Virus record (IMG/VR): IMGVR_UViG_3300020185_000195
Coordinates: 1-28,843 of that record
From: a virus
Length of the DNA: 28,843 nucleotides
Strand: one strand, 5' to 3'
Of the stretch, positions 1 to 5,949 are shown piece by piece. Made by a program: the position numbers and the translations under genes. The notes below the pieces were generated by a model. That model saw only the letters and a list, made by a program, of their open reading frames with translations, was not told the origin of the DNA and did not search any database. How positions within the stretch are numbered: the stretch's first letter is position 1; each line of letters begins with the position of its first letter.

Positions 1-2
1 AT

Positions 3-260
3 TCAGATAGCTTTGTAGCTGAACTTGTAGACTCTCAAAATATAAATGAAGCTTTGATAAATGAAGTGGATCTAAAAAACGAATCTTTATCGAGAGTGAT
101 TAGGCATTACGAAATAGATGCAGAGTTCAACAAGACTAATGCAGACAAATGGCTTATAAACGCGCTCATATTAGTTCTAAGAGATTCAAATACATTTAAT
201 GGTATAATGTTTACCAACGGAAAAGATAAGGTCTTAAAACGAAAAATACTAAAATCATGA
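3..260 (+). CDS. C-terminal fragment of an early replication protein, possibly a primase (5' end cut off)
   Basis: The frame is open from the first complete codon (position 3) and ends at a TGA that overlaps the ATG of the next gene (ATGA), so this is the last 85 residues of a larger protein rather than a short ORF starting at the TTG at 54. No catalytic motif is visible. The fragment is charged and helical, ending in a basic tail (KVLKRKILKS). Primase/toprim proteins often sit directly upstream of a DnaB-like helicase in phages, so primase is a context-based guess only. The preceding bases would settle the identity. Confidence 0.6.
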   Translation, partial: SDSFVAELVDSQNINEALINEVDLKNESLSRVIRHYEIDAEFNKTNADKWLINALILVLRDSNTFNGIMFTNGKDKVLKRKILKS

Positions 261-1273
261 TTAACCCACTAGAAGGCTTACAAAAGAAAATTGATAAATC
301 AAAAGAAGATAAAATTGAGGAAGATAGAATATATGAATTATTAACTCCAGGGGATTTAGTTGAAGAGTGGGCTGAAACTAAACTATTCGCTAAAGAAAAC
401 CCTTTAAAATTTGGCTTTGAGAAAGTTGATAAAGTTCTAGACGGTGACCTAAGGGGAAAAGTTGTTGCAATACTTGGATTAGCAGGATCCAAAAAATCAC
501 TTTTGGCAGCTCAATGTTGTAACATAAATGCAGAATCTTATAACGCTAGAGGTGTAATATCTAATATGGAAATGGATAATATTTCTGGGCTTGATAGGTT
601 AATGGATTTCGCAGTAGATCACTATGAGAGTGGCGACGGTCTAACAAAAATACAAGCATCAAAATATTATAAACACGTTCTTACTAGAGATAATCAAAAG
701 GAATTAGTTGGTAGTTTATCGGGTGGATTAAAACAATTTTACGGCAATAATTTGCTAATCAATGGTACATCACAAATGACTATTGAAATGTATGATACAC
801 TAATCCAGAAAACAATTAAAAAGTTTGGTTCTATTGATATGCTTATGGTGGATGGGATGAGTATGACTGGAGAAAGTGGAAGCGAAACAGAGAGGTATTC
901 AAAGGTATCTAGTGGTTTAAAGATGTTAGCTAAGAAGCACAAGATTTTAATATGTGTAATTTGCCACGTATCAAAAACTTCGGGAGGTAAAGCAGTTACT
1001 CCACATACTAGAGATTTAAGACCATTTGTAAGGGGATCACAAAAGATTATTGATGATTTAGATATTTGTATCTGTATGTCATTAATTGAGGATATGGAGA
1101 ACGCTGGAGGCTATGAGGAGGAACACGGTTATCTTTGGTTACATGATAAAAGAGGGACAGGCGATGTTATTAAATTAGTATTTAGTTTCAATAAGATGAG
1201 GTTACTAATGGAACAGACTCCTATTGATCCCGATATGGTAGAGAATAAAAAAGAAGAGAAAGGGTTGTTTTAA
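257..1273 (+). CDS. RecA/DnaB-like replicative helicase ATPase
   Basis: The 338-aa protein has a RecA-fold ATPase core. The Walker A motif GLAGSKKS is at about residues 74-81, Walker B (IDMLMVDG) ends near 200, a sensor-like stretch CVICHVSK is near 233-240, and a possible arginine-finger region (RPFVRGS) is near 255-261. This matches the C-terminal half of DnaB/gp4-type helicases, which form hexamers and unwind DNA at the phage replication fork. There is no separate N-terminal primase-interaction domain beyond about 50 residues, so it is a short form. The start overlaps the upstream stop (ATGA), indicating translational coupling, and RusA follows after one base. A RepA/RecA-like recombination ATPase is the main alternative. 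Confidence 0.88.
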   Translation: MINPLEGLQKKIDKSKEDKIEEDRIYELLTPGDLVEEWAETKLFAKENPLKFGFEKVDKVLDGDLRGKVVAILGLAGSKKSLLAAQCCNINAESYNARGVISNMEMDNISGLDRLMDFAVDHYESGDGLTKIQASKYYKHVLTRDNQKELVGSLSGGLKQFYGNNLLINGTSQMTIEMYDTLIQKTIKKFGSIDMLMVDGMSMTGESGSETERYSKVSSGLKMLAKKHKILICVICHVSKTSGGKAVTPHTRDLRPFVRGSQKIIDDLDICICMSLIEDMENAGGYEEEHGYLWLHDKRGTGDVIKLVFSFNKMRLLMEQTPIDPDMVENKKEEKGLF

Positions 1274-1274
1274 T

Positions 1275-1601
1275 ATGAAAGTAAATATAAAACCATTATC
1301 AGTAAACGAATGTTGGACTGGACGAAGATTCAAGACGCAAAAATACAAAAGCTATGAACACGAATTATATAATAAACTTAGAAAACTAGACGTACCAAAA
1401 GGTAAATTAATTATTACCGTAACATTTGGGGTAAGTTCTAAAAATGCAGATTGGGACAACCCGATAAAACCATTTCAAGATATACTACAATTCAAATATA
1501 AATTTAATGACCGCCAAGTTTATAAGGGAATAGTCGAGAAAGTAGATGTTAAAAAAGGTGATGAGTTTATAGATTTTAAAATAGAAAGTTATGATATATG
1601 A
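1275..1601 (+). CDS. rusA: RusA-family Holliday junction resolvase
   Basis: The 108-aa protein fits the size of RusA-type endonucleases, which cut four-way junctions during phage recombination and DNA processing. The diagnostic acidic block is clear: ADWDNPIKPFQDIL (D59, D61, D69) followed by KFNDRQVYKG (D79), corresponding to the Asp residues that bind metal in RusA. The N-terminal half (PLSVNECWTGRRFKTQKYK) also resembles the family start. The gene begins one base after the helicase stop and its end overlaps the next gene by 11 bases, so it lies within a replication/recombination operon. Confidence 0.85.
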   Translation: MKVNIKPLSVNECWTGRRFKTQKYKSYEHELYNKLRKLDVPKGKLIITVTFGVSSKNADWDNPIKPFQDILQFKYKFNDRQVYKGIVEKVDVKKGDEFIDFKIESYDI

Positions 1602-2004
1602 TTTGAGTAATAACATAGACAAAAACAAAGCATCTTTTAAATTGGATGAGCTTATTAAATCAAGCAAGGTTATTGAGCTAACTGAGAAGCGTAAAAAAAG
1701 AACCATAAGCCAAAACTCGTACCTACACGTGGCAATATCTTTACTTGCTATTGATACTGGGTATACTTTAGAAGAGATCAAAACAGTACTTAAAAGAGAA
1801 TGTATCTTTATGAGATATAAAAAAGAAAGCAATGTATTTTTGAAACGTACAAGAGATTTAGACACTAAAGAGTTAACCGACTTTATAGAGTTTATAATAG
1901 ATTATGCGGGTAAACTAGGTATTTATATCCCATCTAGTGAAGAATACCTAATAAATCAAATAGAGATTAACAAAGAGATTCAATACAATAAACAATATTT
2001 ATAA
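1591..2004 (+). CDS. NinB-like recombination-associated protein (tentative)
   Basis: The 137-aa protein has a central pattern KRTISQNSYLHV...IDTGYTLEEIKTVLKREC. This resembles NinB/Orf-type phage proteins, which begin with a basic residue run, a Q-N-x-x-x-H segment and a later lysine-rich helix, and which load recombinases or bind ssDNA. The N-terminal 20 residues and the C-terminal helix are not distinctive. The ATG overlaps the end of the RusA gene, and NinB-like genes commonly neighbour resolvases, which supports the guess. No catalytic site is seen, and a conserved hypothetical protein remains possible. Confidence 0.55.
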   Translation: MIYDLSNNIDKNKASFKLDELIKSSKVIELTEKRKKRTISQNSYLHVAISLLAIDTGYTLEEIKTVLKRECIFMRYKKESNVFLKRTRDLDTKELTDFIEFIIDYAGKLGIYIPSSEEYLINQIEINKEIQYNKQYL

Positions 2005-2075
2005 TAATATTTTTAAATAAACCTTTTATGTTATTAAATGATTGTTTAGTATTGTAGAACAAAACAACAACGAAA

Positions 2076-2273
2076 ATGAAAGTAGGAAACAAATACGATT
2101 ACATAGATGCTTATAGAACTCAATATACTTTGTGTGTATTATCTTTTAATGATAAAGAAGTAGTTTTCGATGCTTATCACAGGAACGAAATTTCTATACC
2201 TACGCAAATTACTGTTACGATTGAGAAATTAAATGAGCAAATTAAAAAGAACAATATCCAGTTAATGGATTAA
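2076..2273 (+). CDS. Hypothetical 65-aa protein
   Basis: This small soluble protein has no recognised domain. It is rich in beta-type residues in the first half (YTLCVLSFNDKEVVFDAY) and has a polar helical tail (EKLNEQIKKNN). The ATG follows an A-rich leader (caacaacgaaa) typical of starts here. A 71-bp gap separates it from the preceding gene. It is the last plausible gene before the structured-RNA region at 2281-2508. Confidence 0.6.
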   Translation: MKVGNKYDYIDAYRTQYTLCVLSFNDKEVVFDAYHRNEISIPTQITVTIEKLNEQIKKNNIQLMD

Positions 2274-2280
2274 AATAAAC

Positions 2281-2387
2281 GAGTAGTAAATGTTCCGACC
2301 ACAATATCGGATTACTGCTTAGAGGTACGGAGTATAGGGGCGAGAGCCTTAAAAGAAATTTAGTAGTTAATCCTATATTCCTACCTT
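2281..2387 (+). ncRNA. Structured RNA element, unit 1 of a tandem pair
   Basis: Two hairpins can be drawn by hand. Hairpin A has an outer stem 2282-2289/2312-2319, a one-sided ATGT bulge (2290-2293), an inner stem TCCGA/TCGGA (2294-2298/2307-2311) and an 8-nt loop CCACAATA. Hairpin B has a 15-bp stem (2323-2338 with 2372-2386, one bulged C at 2328) closing a 33-nt loop that contains GCGAGAGCCTTAAAA and ends GTTAAT. The same bulge, loops and order recur in unit 2 with different but still paired stem sequences, which is the main evidence for an RNA fold. The conserved loop is interrupted by stops in the matching frame, so it is not coding. No known RNA family was recognised. Confidence 0.75.
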
Positions 2388-2401
2388 AACATTAAACAAA
2401 A

Positions 2402-2508
2402 ATAGAGATAGATGTTCTAGCCATCATACTAGACTATTTCTATTAAAGTTATGGTCGTAGTAGGTGAAAGCCTTAAAACAAATTGTGGTTAATTGGGCTA
2501 CGACCAGG
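2402..2508 (+). ncRNA. Structured RNA element, unit 2 of a tandem pair
   Basis: This repeats the architecture of unit 1, 120 nt downstream. Hairpin A has a 10-bp outer stem (2402-2411/2434-2443, one G-U pair), an ATGT bulge (2412-2415), an inner stem TCTAG/CTAGA (2416-2420/2429-2433) and the 8-nt loop CCATCATA. Hairpin B has a perfect 9-bp stem TGGTCGTAG/CTACGACCA (2452-2460/2498-2506) closing a 37-nt loop with GGTGAAAGCCTTAAAA and GTTAAT. The element ends about 28 nt before the ATG at 2536, so it may be a 5' leader of that gene, a processed RNA, or both. A possible alternative pairing AAGCCT/AGGCTT (2468-2473/2506-2511) exists only in this unit. Confidence 0.75.
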
Positions 2509-2535
2509 CTTAAAACTTTAAACAAATATAAATTT

Positions 2536-2703
2536 ATGTTACGATTATTAATTAAAATATTGCTTACTCCTATTGGGGTGGCTTCAATGGTTTTTTATTT
2601 TTTTATCGGGTTAATGTTGTTTGACCAAAGAGCATTAGATAAGCCTTTAGAACTACTTGAAATAATATGGTCATATAATCAACCGATAGATTTAAACAAA
2701 TAA
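2536..2703 (+). CDS. Small membrane protein, unknown function
   Basis: This 55-aa protein has one long hydrophobic stretch (LLIKILLTPIGVASMVFYFF, residues about 4-23) extending into IGLMLF, and a charged C-terminal tail, so it is probably a single-pass or hairpin inner-membrane peptide. I chose the ATG at 2536 over an upstream in-frame GTG at 2464. The GTG lies inside the conserved loop of the structured RNA, and the ATG is preceded by TTTAAACAAATA, the leader seen before several other starts here. The stop is followed by the next ATG after 5 bases. Confidence 0.65.
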   Translation: MLRLLIKILLTPIGVASMVFYFFIGLMLFDQRALDKPLELLEIIWSYNQPIDLNK

Positions 2704-2708
2704 AAATT

Positions 2709-2945
2709 ATGATAAAAAGTACAGTAGAAAAAATGGCTAATCCTATCGGTTTTGAAATAGGAACAAGCGATGATATTATTCAATCGGATCTATTAAATGG
2801 GTTTTGTAAAGGTTTGCACGACTCAATACCTAATAAAAATAATTTTCAGAGTCAATTATGTGCAATATCTAACAAACTTGACAAAACTGCCGAAAATGTC
2901 TTGATTGAATTAGTTGAATTTATTAAATGTAAAAGGAGTGAATAA
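2709..2945 (+). CDS. Hypothetical 78-aa protein
   Basis: A soluble protein with no recognised domain. The N-terminal part is polar (GFEIGTSDDIIQSDLLNGF), followed by a predicted helical C-terminal half with LDKTAENVLIELVEFIKCK. The start is preceded by TTTAAACAAATAA, the leader motif shared with neighbouring genes. It lies in a run of short early genes between the structured RNA and the methyltransferase. Confidence 0.6.
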   Translation: MIKSTVEKMANPIGFEIGTSDDIIQSDLLNGFCKGLHDSIPNKNNFQSQLCAISNKLDKTAENVLIELVEFIKCKRSE

Positions 2946-2947
2946 TT

Positions 2948-3043
2948 ATGTGGTATCATTATGCAGCTTTAGGAATATTATTAATATTATCTTATGTAAT
3001 ATCTGGAATATCAGTTTGGATTGAAGAGAATAAAAAAAAATAA
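2948..3043 (+). CDS. 31-aa single-pass membrane peptide
   Basis: A very short ORF starting two bases after the preceding stop. It encodes a hydrophobic helix (about residues 6-24, AALGILLILSYVISGISVW) followed by a charged tail EENKKK, with N-out/C-in topology expected from the positive tail. Tight spacing with both neighbours and the clean membrane-peptide pattern suggest a real gene, but its length makes this uncertain. Confidence 0.45.
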   Translation: MWYHYAALGILLILSYVISGISVWIEENKKK

Positions 3044-3044
3044 T

Positions 3045-3131
3045 ATGACGGCTTTACAAGTAACATTAATAGTAATAGGGATTCATGTAGCTTATATGTT
3101 TGTAGGTACTTGGATGGATAATAAATTTTAA
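3045..3131 (+). CDS. 28-aa single-pass membrane peptide
   Basis: This starts one base after the preceding short ORF and encodes a hydrophobic segment (LQVTLIVIGIHVAYMFVGTW) with a short polar tail MDNKF. Its TAA stop falls inside the TTTAAACAAATA leader of the methyltransferase gene. The pair of adjacent membrane peptides is packed like a small operon. The function is unknown and the call is based only on spacing and composition. Confidence 0.4.
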   Translation: MTALQVTLIVIGIHVAYMFVGTWMDNKF

Positions 3132-3141
3132 ACAAATAGAT

Positions 3142-3795
3142 ATGAAAATACTTAACTTGTACGCCTGTTTAGGAGGCAACAGGTATAAATGGGATGAGGT
3201 TTCTGATGGTTTAGAAATTACAGCGGTGGAACTTGACCCAGAAGCTGCGAGGTTATACCAAGAAAGATTCCCAAATGATACGGTAATAGTTGCAGATGCT
3301 CACCAATATTTATTAGACCATTACAAAGAGTTTGATTTTATTTGGAGTTCTCCTCCCTGCCCAACTCATAGTAGAGCTAGGTTTTGGAACAGTTCAAACT
3401 ACGACACAACAACAAAAGGAATATATCCGGACATGAAATTATATGAAGAGATTTTGTTTTTACAACATTACTTTAAGGGTAAATATGTGGTTGAGAACGT
3501 AATACCATATTATGAACCATTAATAAAAGCAAAAAAAAGAGGTAGACATTTATACTGGACCAATTTTAATTTACCATCTGATTTAGGAGACAGAAGATTT
3601 GCAATTAGTTCAGCTAAACAAGAGTTAAAAGGTTTGTGTAAATTTCACAACTACGATTTTACACAATACAAAGGGGTTCAACCTATATTAAAAATGGCTC
3701 GTAATCTTGTAGATTATGAAGCAGGGAAAACAATACTTGATACCGCTTTAGGGATAGTAAGACAGAAAAATACAATACAAACAACAATGTTTTAA
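3142..3795 (+). CDS. DNA (cytosine-5) methyltransferase, short phage type
   Basis: The protein has the hallmark motifs of C5 cytosine methyltransferases: motif I region ILNLYACLGG (residues 3-12), an acidic SAM-binding position VELDPEA (29-35), motif IV PPCPTHS with the catalytic Cys at 73, and motif VI VENV (117-120). A degenerate motif X-like LGIVRQKN lies near the C-terminus. At 217 aa it is shorter than usual (about 300-400), leaving little room for a target-recognition domain. No restriction endonuclease is adjacent, so it is probably a solitary enzyme that modifies phage DNA, perhaps against host restriction. The leader TTTAAACAAATA at 3127-3138 precedes the ATG. Confidence 0.85.
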   Translation: MKILNLYACLGGNRYKWDEVSDGLEITAVELDPEAARLYQERFPNDTVIVADAHQYLLDHYKEFDFIWSSPPCPTHSRARFWNSSNYDTTTKGIYPDMKLYEEILFLQHYFKGKYVVENVIPYYEPLIKAKKRGRHLYWTNFNLPSDLGDRRFAISSAKQELKGLCKFHNYDFTQYKGVQPILKMARNLVDYEAGKTILDTALGIVRQKNTIQTTMF

Positions 3796-3807
3796 ACAAA
3801 TAGAATT

Positions 3808-4245
3808 ATGGAAAAGTTAACAACGAGAATAAAAAGGGATTGGATGCTAAAGGTTAGATTCGCCCAAATAGAAATAGGCGAGAAAGCACCTCTGGAAGTA
3901 ATGAACACAGAACCTACATTGATACACCGTGACTGTGCAATGCGTTACTTTCACATGATACTTGAAGAGGTGAACGAGTACCGTGAGGCTATCCAATCGC
4001 ATGACCTAACAGATGAAGAACGTATTATTCTAATTGCGGATGCTTTAGGGGATATCGATTATATCAAAAACCAGATGATTATCTCACATGGCTTAGAAGA
4101 TAAATTTGACGAGGTATTAAACGAGATACACAAAAGCAACCTTACAAAGATTGAAGGGGATGATATCAAAATGTCGTCTATTGGCAAGATATTAAAACCC
4201 AGTTCTTATTTAACACCGAATATAAAAAGGGCATTAGGAATTTAA
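3808..4245 (+). CDS. MazG-like / PRA-PH-fold nucleoside triphosphate pyrophosphohydrolase
   Basis: The 145-aa protein has the metal-binding pattern of all-alpha NTP pyrophosphatases: EEVNEYRE (residues 53-60) followed by LIADALGDIDY (75-85), matching the E-x-x-E...D-x-x-x-D arrangement. The tail NEIHKSNLTKI plus GKILKPSSYLTPNI is typical of phage members. Such enzymes hydrolyse (d)NTPs or alarmone-related nucleotides and may tune nucleotide pools during infection. It directly follows the methyltransferase with a 12-base gap containing the TTTAAACAAATA leader. The substrate cannot be inferred from the sequence. Confidence 0.75.
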   Translation: MEKLTTRIKRDWMLKVRFAQIEIGEKAPLEVMNTEPTLIHRDCAMRYFHMILEEVNEYREAIQSHDLTDEERIILIADALGDIDYIKNQMIISHGLEDKFDEVLNEIHKSNLTKIEGDDIKMSSIGKILKPSSYLTPNIKRALGI

Positions 4246-4361
4246 TTTAAAAGGCGTTATATTTGTAATGTGTAGTCAGATACTTAGCGGTTCTGTTCAA
4301 TGAGGTTTACAAGCTCCTGCTACATTTCTTTTAATGCTTGTATTATTTAAAAGCTAGTAAC
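4246..4361 (+). promoter_or_regulatory. Promoter-like site and structured leader upstream of the HNH gene
   Basis: An exact TAnnTTTG match (TATATTTG, 4258-4265) sits just after the preceding gene; no good TTTG box is found 19 bp upstream. Downstream, TGTAG-T-CAG (from about 4270) pairs with CTGCTACA (to about 4324) around a 37-nt loop that contains a smaller GAG/CTC hairpin. CTTTTAA/TTAAAAG near 4328-4353 forms a weak second stem. An 11-codon ORF starts at 4268, two bases after the box. This is either a leader of the endonuclease gene or a small RNA. Confidence 0.45.
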
Positions 4362-4862
4362 ATGAATCAAAAAGAAATCTGGAGAGATGTAAAAAACTTT
4401 GAGGGATTGTATCAAGTATCTAATCTTGGAAGAGTTAAATCTTTAGTTAGGTATAGGGTACCGAGAGAAAGGGTTTTAAAGGGGGGGTTAGGCAAAGACG
4501 GTTATTTGCATGTTATTTTTTGTAAAGATAAAAAACAGAAAAGTATAAACATACATAAGTTAGTAGCTATTGCATTTCTTGACCATGAACCTTGTGGACA
4601 TGAAATTGTAGTAGATCACATTGATAACGATTGCACTAATAACAGATTAGAAAATTTAAGACTAATATCTCAAAGAGAAAACTGCTCAAAAGATAAGAAA
4701 GGTTACTCTAGTAAATACGTTGGAGTTTGTTGGGATAAGTCAAGGAATAAATGGATGGCTCAAATAAAAATTAACGGCAAAAAAAAGCATCTAGGACGTT
4801 TTACTAATGAACTAGAAGCTCATAACACCTATCAAAAAGAATTAAAACAAATAAACAAATAG
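4362..4862 (+). CDS. HNH homing endonuclease with NUMOD4 and AP2-like domains
   Basis: Three segments are visible in this 166-aa protein. An N-terminal NUMOD4 (EIWRDVKNFEGLYQVSNLGRV) comes first. An HNH nuclease follows, with NIHKLVAIAFL and VVDHIDNDCTNNRLENLR. The C-terminal AP2-type DNA-binding domain contains SKYVGVCWDKSRNKWMAQI and LGRFTNELEAH. This is the standard layout of free-standing phage homing endonucleases, which nick or cut a target in related phages and spread by repair. I chose the ATG at 4362 rather than an upstream TTG because NUMOD4 begins right after it. It separates the early genes from the terminase module and is likely a mobile insertion. Confidence 0.9.
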   Translation: MNQKEIWRDVKNFEGLYQVSNLGRVKSLVRYRVPRERVLKGGLGKDGYLHVIFCKDKKQKSINIHKLVAIAFLDHEPCGHEIVVDHIDNDCTNNRLENLRLISQRENCSKDKKGYSSKYVGVCWDKSRNKWMAQIKINGKKKHLGRFTNELEAHNTYQKELKQINK

Positions 4863-4866
4863 AAAA

Positions 4867-5154
4867 ATGAAGATTACATTAAACAGAAACGGATTAAGTA
4901 AAAAAGTGTCAACAGGGTTCTCATGGAAGTTTTTCTTCTTTGGATTTTTTTACACGATGTCAAGGGGGGATTTCAAAGGGTTGCTGATGCAGTTAGTAAT
5001 AGGAATGGTAACGTGTGGTTTTGCTTTCTTAGTGTTCCCCTTTACTTATAACAAAGCATATATAAAAAGGCTAATAAGCCAAGGTTATAAACCGGCAGAC
5101 AATCCAAGTAAAACTTGGTTAGAGCTTAACTTGAATTACATAGAAGAAAATTAA
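4867..5154 (+). CDS. Inner-membrane protein, HrgC/DUF2628-like
   Basis: A 95-aa protein with two adjacent hydrophobic segments: SWKFFFFGFFYTMSRGDFKG followed by LLMQLVIGMVTCGFAFLVF. The cytoplasmic-type tail is YNKAYIKRLISQGYKPAD. The pattern F-F-G-x-x-Y...P-x-x-Y-N-x-x-Y-x-x-x-L-I-x-x-G-Y-x-P resembles small bacterial membrane proteins of the DUF2628/HrgC type, whose role is unknown. The start follows ATAAACAAATAG with a 4-base gap from the HNH stop. A strong terminator at 5183-5228 ends this transcription unit. Confidence 0.65.
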   Translation: MKITLNRNGLSKKVSTGFSWKFFFFGFFYTMSRGDFKGLLMQLVIGMVTCGFAFLVFPFTYNKAYIKRLISQGYKPADNPSKTWLELNLNYIEEN

Positions 5155-5182
5155 ACCGAGAATAAAAAGCGATAAAAGAGTT

Positions 5183-5228
5183 GGTGTAAAGTCTCTGAAT
5201 TGAGAAGCAGAGACACACCCCTTTTTTT
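5183..5228 (+). terminator. Rho-independent terminator
   Basis: GGTGT (5183-5187) plus GTCTCTG (5191-5197) pair with CAGAGAC (5208-5214) plus ACACC (5215-5219), with an AAA bulge and a 10-nt loop, followed by seven Ts (5222-5228). It closes the early operon before the terminase genes. Confidence 0.88.
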
Positions 5229-5254
5229 AATTTTGAATCTAAAAAGATTTAATT

Positions 5255-5419
5255 ATGAATGAATTGATAGAAGATTACCAACGAAAAATAAAAAGTATAA
5301 ATGAATTATTGAAAAACGAAAGCAATGATGAGGAAACGATAAAACGACTTAAAATAAAACTTGGTTGTTATAGAGGTTTCTTGACAGACCTAAAAAGAGC
5401 ATTGAATACGAATTATTAA
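5255..5419 (+). CDS. Hypothetical 54-aa coiled-coil-like protein
   Basis: A short highly charged ORF (MNELIEDYQRKIKSINELL...) with a heptad-like pattern of I/L residues, suggesting a helical or coiled-coil protein. The ATG follows an A/T-rich leader (aaaagatttaatt) just after the terminator. Whether it belongs to the terminase operon is unclear; 60 bp separate it from the small terminase. No function is recognised. Confidence 0.55.
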   Translation: MNELIEDYQRKIKSINELLKNESNDEETIKRLKIKLGCYRGFLTDLKRALNTNY

Positions 5420-5479
5420 GTTAGAAATAACATTAAAAATTATTTAGTATCTTTATACTATTATAGAATATTTTAATAT

Positions 5480-5776
5480 ATGCCATTTGAAAAAGGACAT
5501 AAGAAATCGGGAGGGAGACCATCAGGAGGATTAAACAAAAAAACAGCTATCTGGAATGAGATAGGTGATTGGTTCGCTAGTGATGGAATTGAAACATACA
5601 AAGCTAATCTAATGGAGTTGATGGAGTCGAATGACCCAGACATTAAGCTAAAGGCAATGGATAAGTTTAACGCTCTTATAGAGTTCTTTAAACCGAAGTT
5701 AGCTAGGACTGAATTAGTAGGAGATGAAAAGAAGCCTTTAAGTATTGAGATTACTAAAACTTATGATAAGAAATGA
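5480..5776 (+). CDS. terS: Terminase small subunit-like protein
   Basis: The N-terminus FEKGHKKSGGRPSGGLNKKT is the basic, glycine-rich motif typical of Bacteroidetes phage small-terminase/DUF5681-type proteins, which recognise packaging DNA. The C-terminal half (DIKLKAMDKFNALIEFFKPKLARTE) is a helical segment with the PKLARTE signature common in this group. At 98 aa it is short. It lies immediately upstream of the large terminase, separated only by a tiny overlapping membrane ORF, which strongly supports the assignment. Confidence 0.8.
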   Translation: MPFEKGHKKSGGRPSGGLNKKTAIWNEIGDWFASDGIETYKANLMELMESNDPDIKLKAMDKFNALIEFFKPKLARTELVGDEKKPLSIEITKTYDKK

Positions 5777-5949
5777 GAAACGCGATAAAACAATCAATAA
5801 TTATAACAATAATAATATATGCAATAATTGCATTTTGCAAAATTGAAATAAACCCTTTTTTGTGGGGGGAAGGTTTGAGAGCTTCATTTTGTTTTATTAG
5901 TCTTGTATCTTCTGGGATATGGTTATTGATATTAAATGATCTTAACTAA
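5773..5949 (+). CDS. Small two-segment membrane protein nested between the terminase genes
   Basis: This 58-aa ORF begins in an ATGA overlap with the small terminase stop and ends 14 bases inside the large terminase gene. It has two hydrophobic stretches (SIIITIIIYAIIAFC and CFISLVSSGIWLLIL) separated by a short loop, resembling a minimal holin-like or membrane peptide. The overlaps at both ends argue for coupled translation and against chance. Its role next to terminase is unknown. Confidence 0.55.
   Translation: MRNAIKQSIIITIIIYAIIAFCKIEINPFLWGEGLRASFCFISLVSSGIWLLILNDLN

Noticed and set aside
2281-2508. Hammerhead, twister or known riboswitch
   Set aside because: No CUGANGA core, twister core or recognised aptamer consensus was found; the motif is reported as unassigned.
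2464-2535. GTG start at 2464 extending the small membrane protein
   Set aside because: The extra codons coincide with the conserved RNA loop, which in unit 1 contains stops in the same alignment; the ATG at 2536 has the standard leader.
4267-4324. Possible tRNA gene
   Set aside because: The folded segment is about 55 nt, lacks a T-loop consensus, an anticodon arm and an acceptor of proper length.
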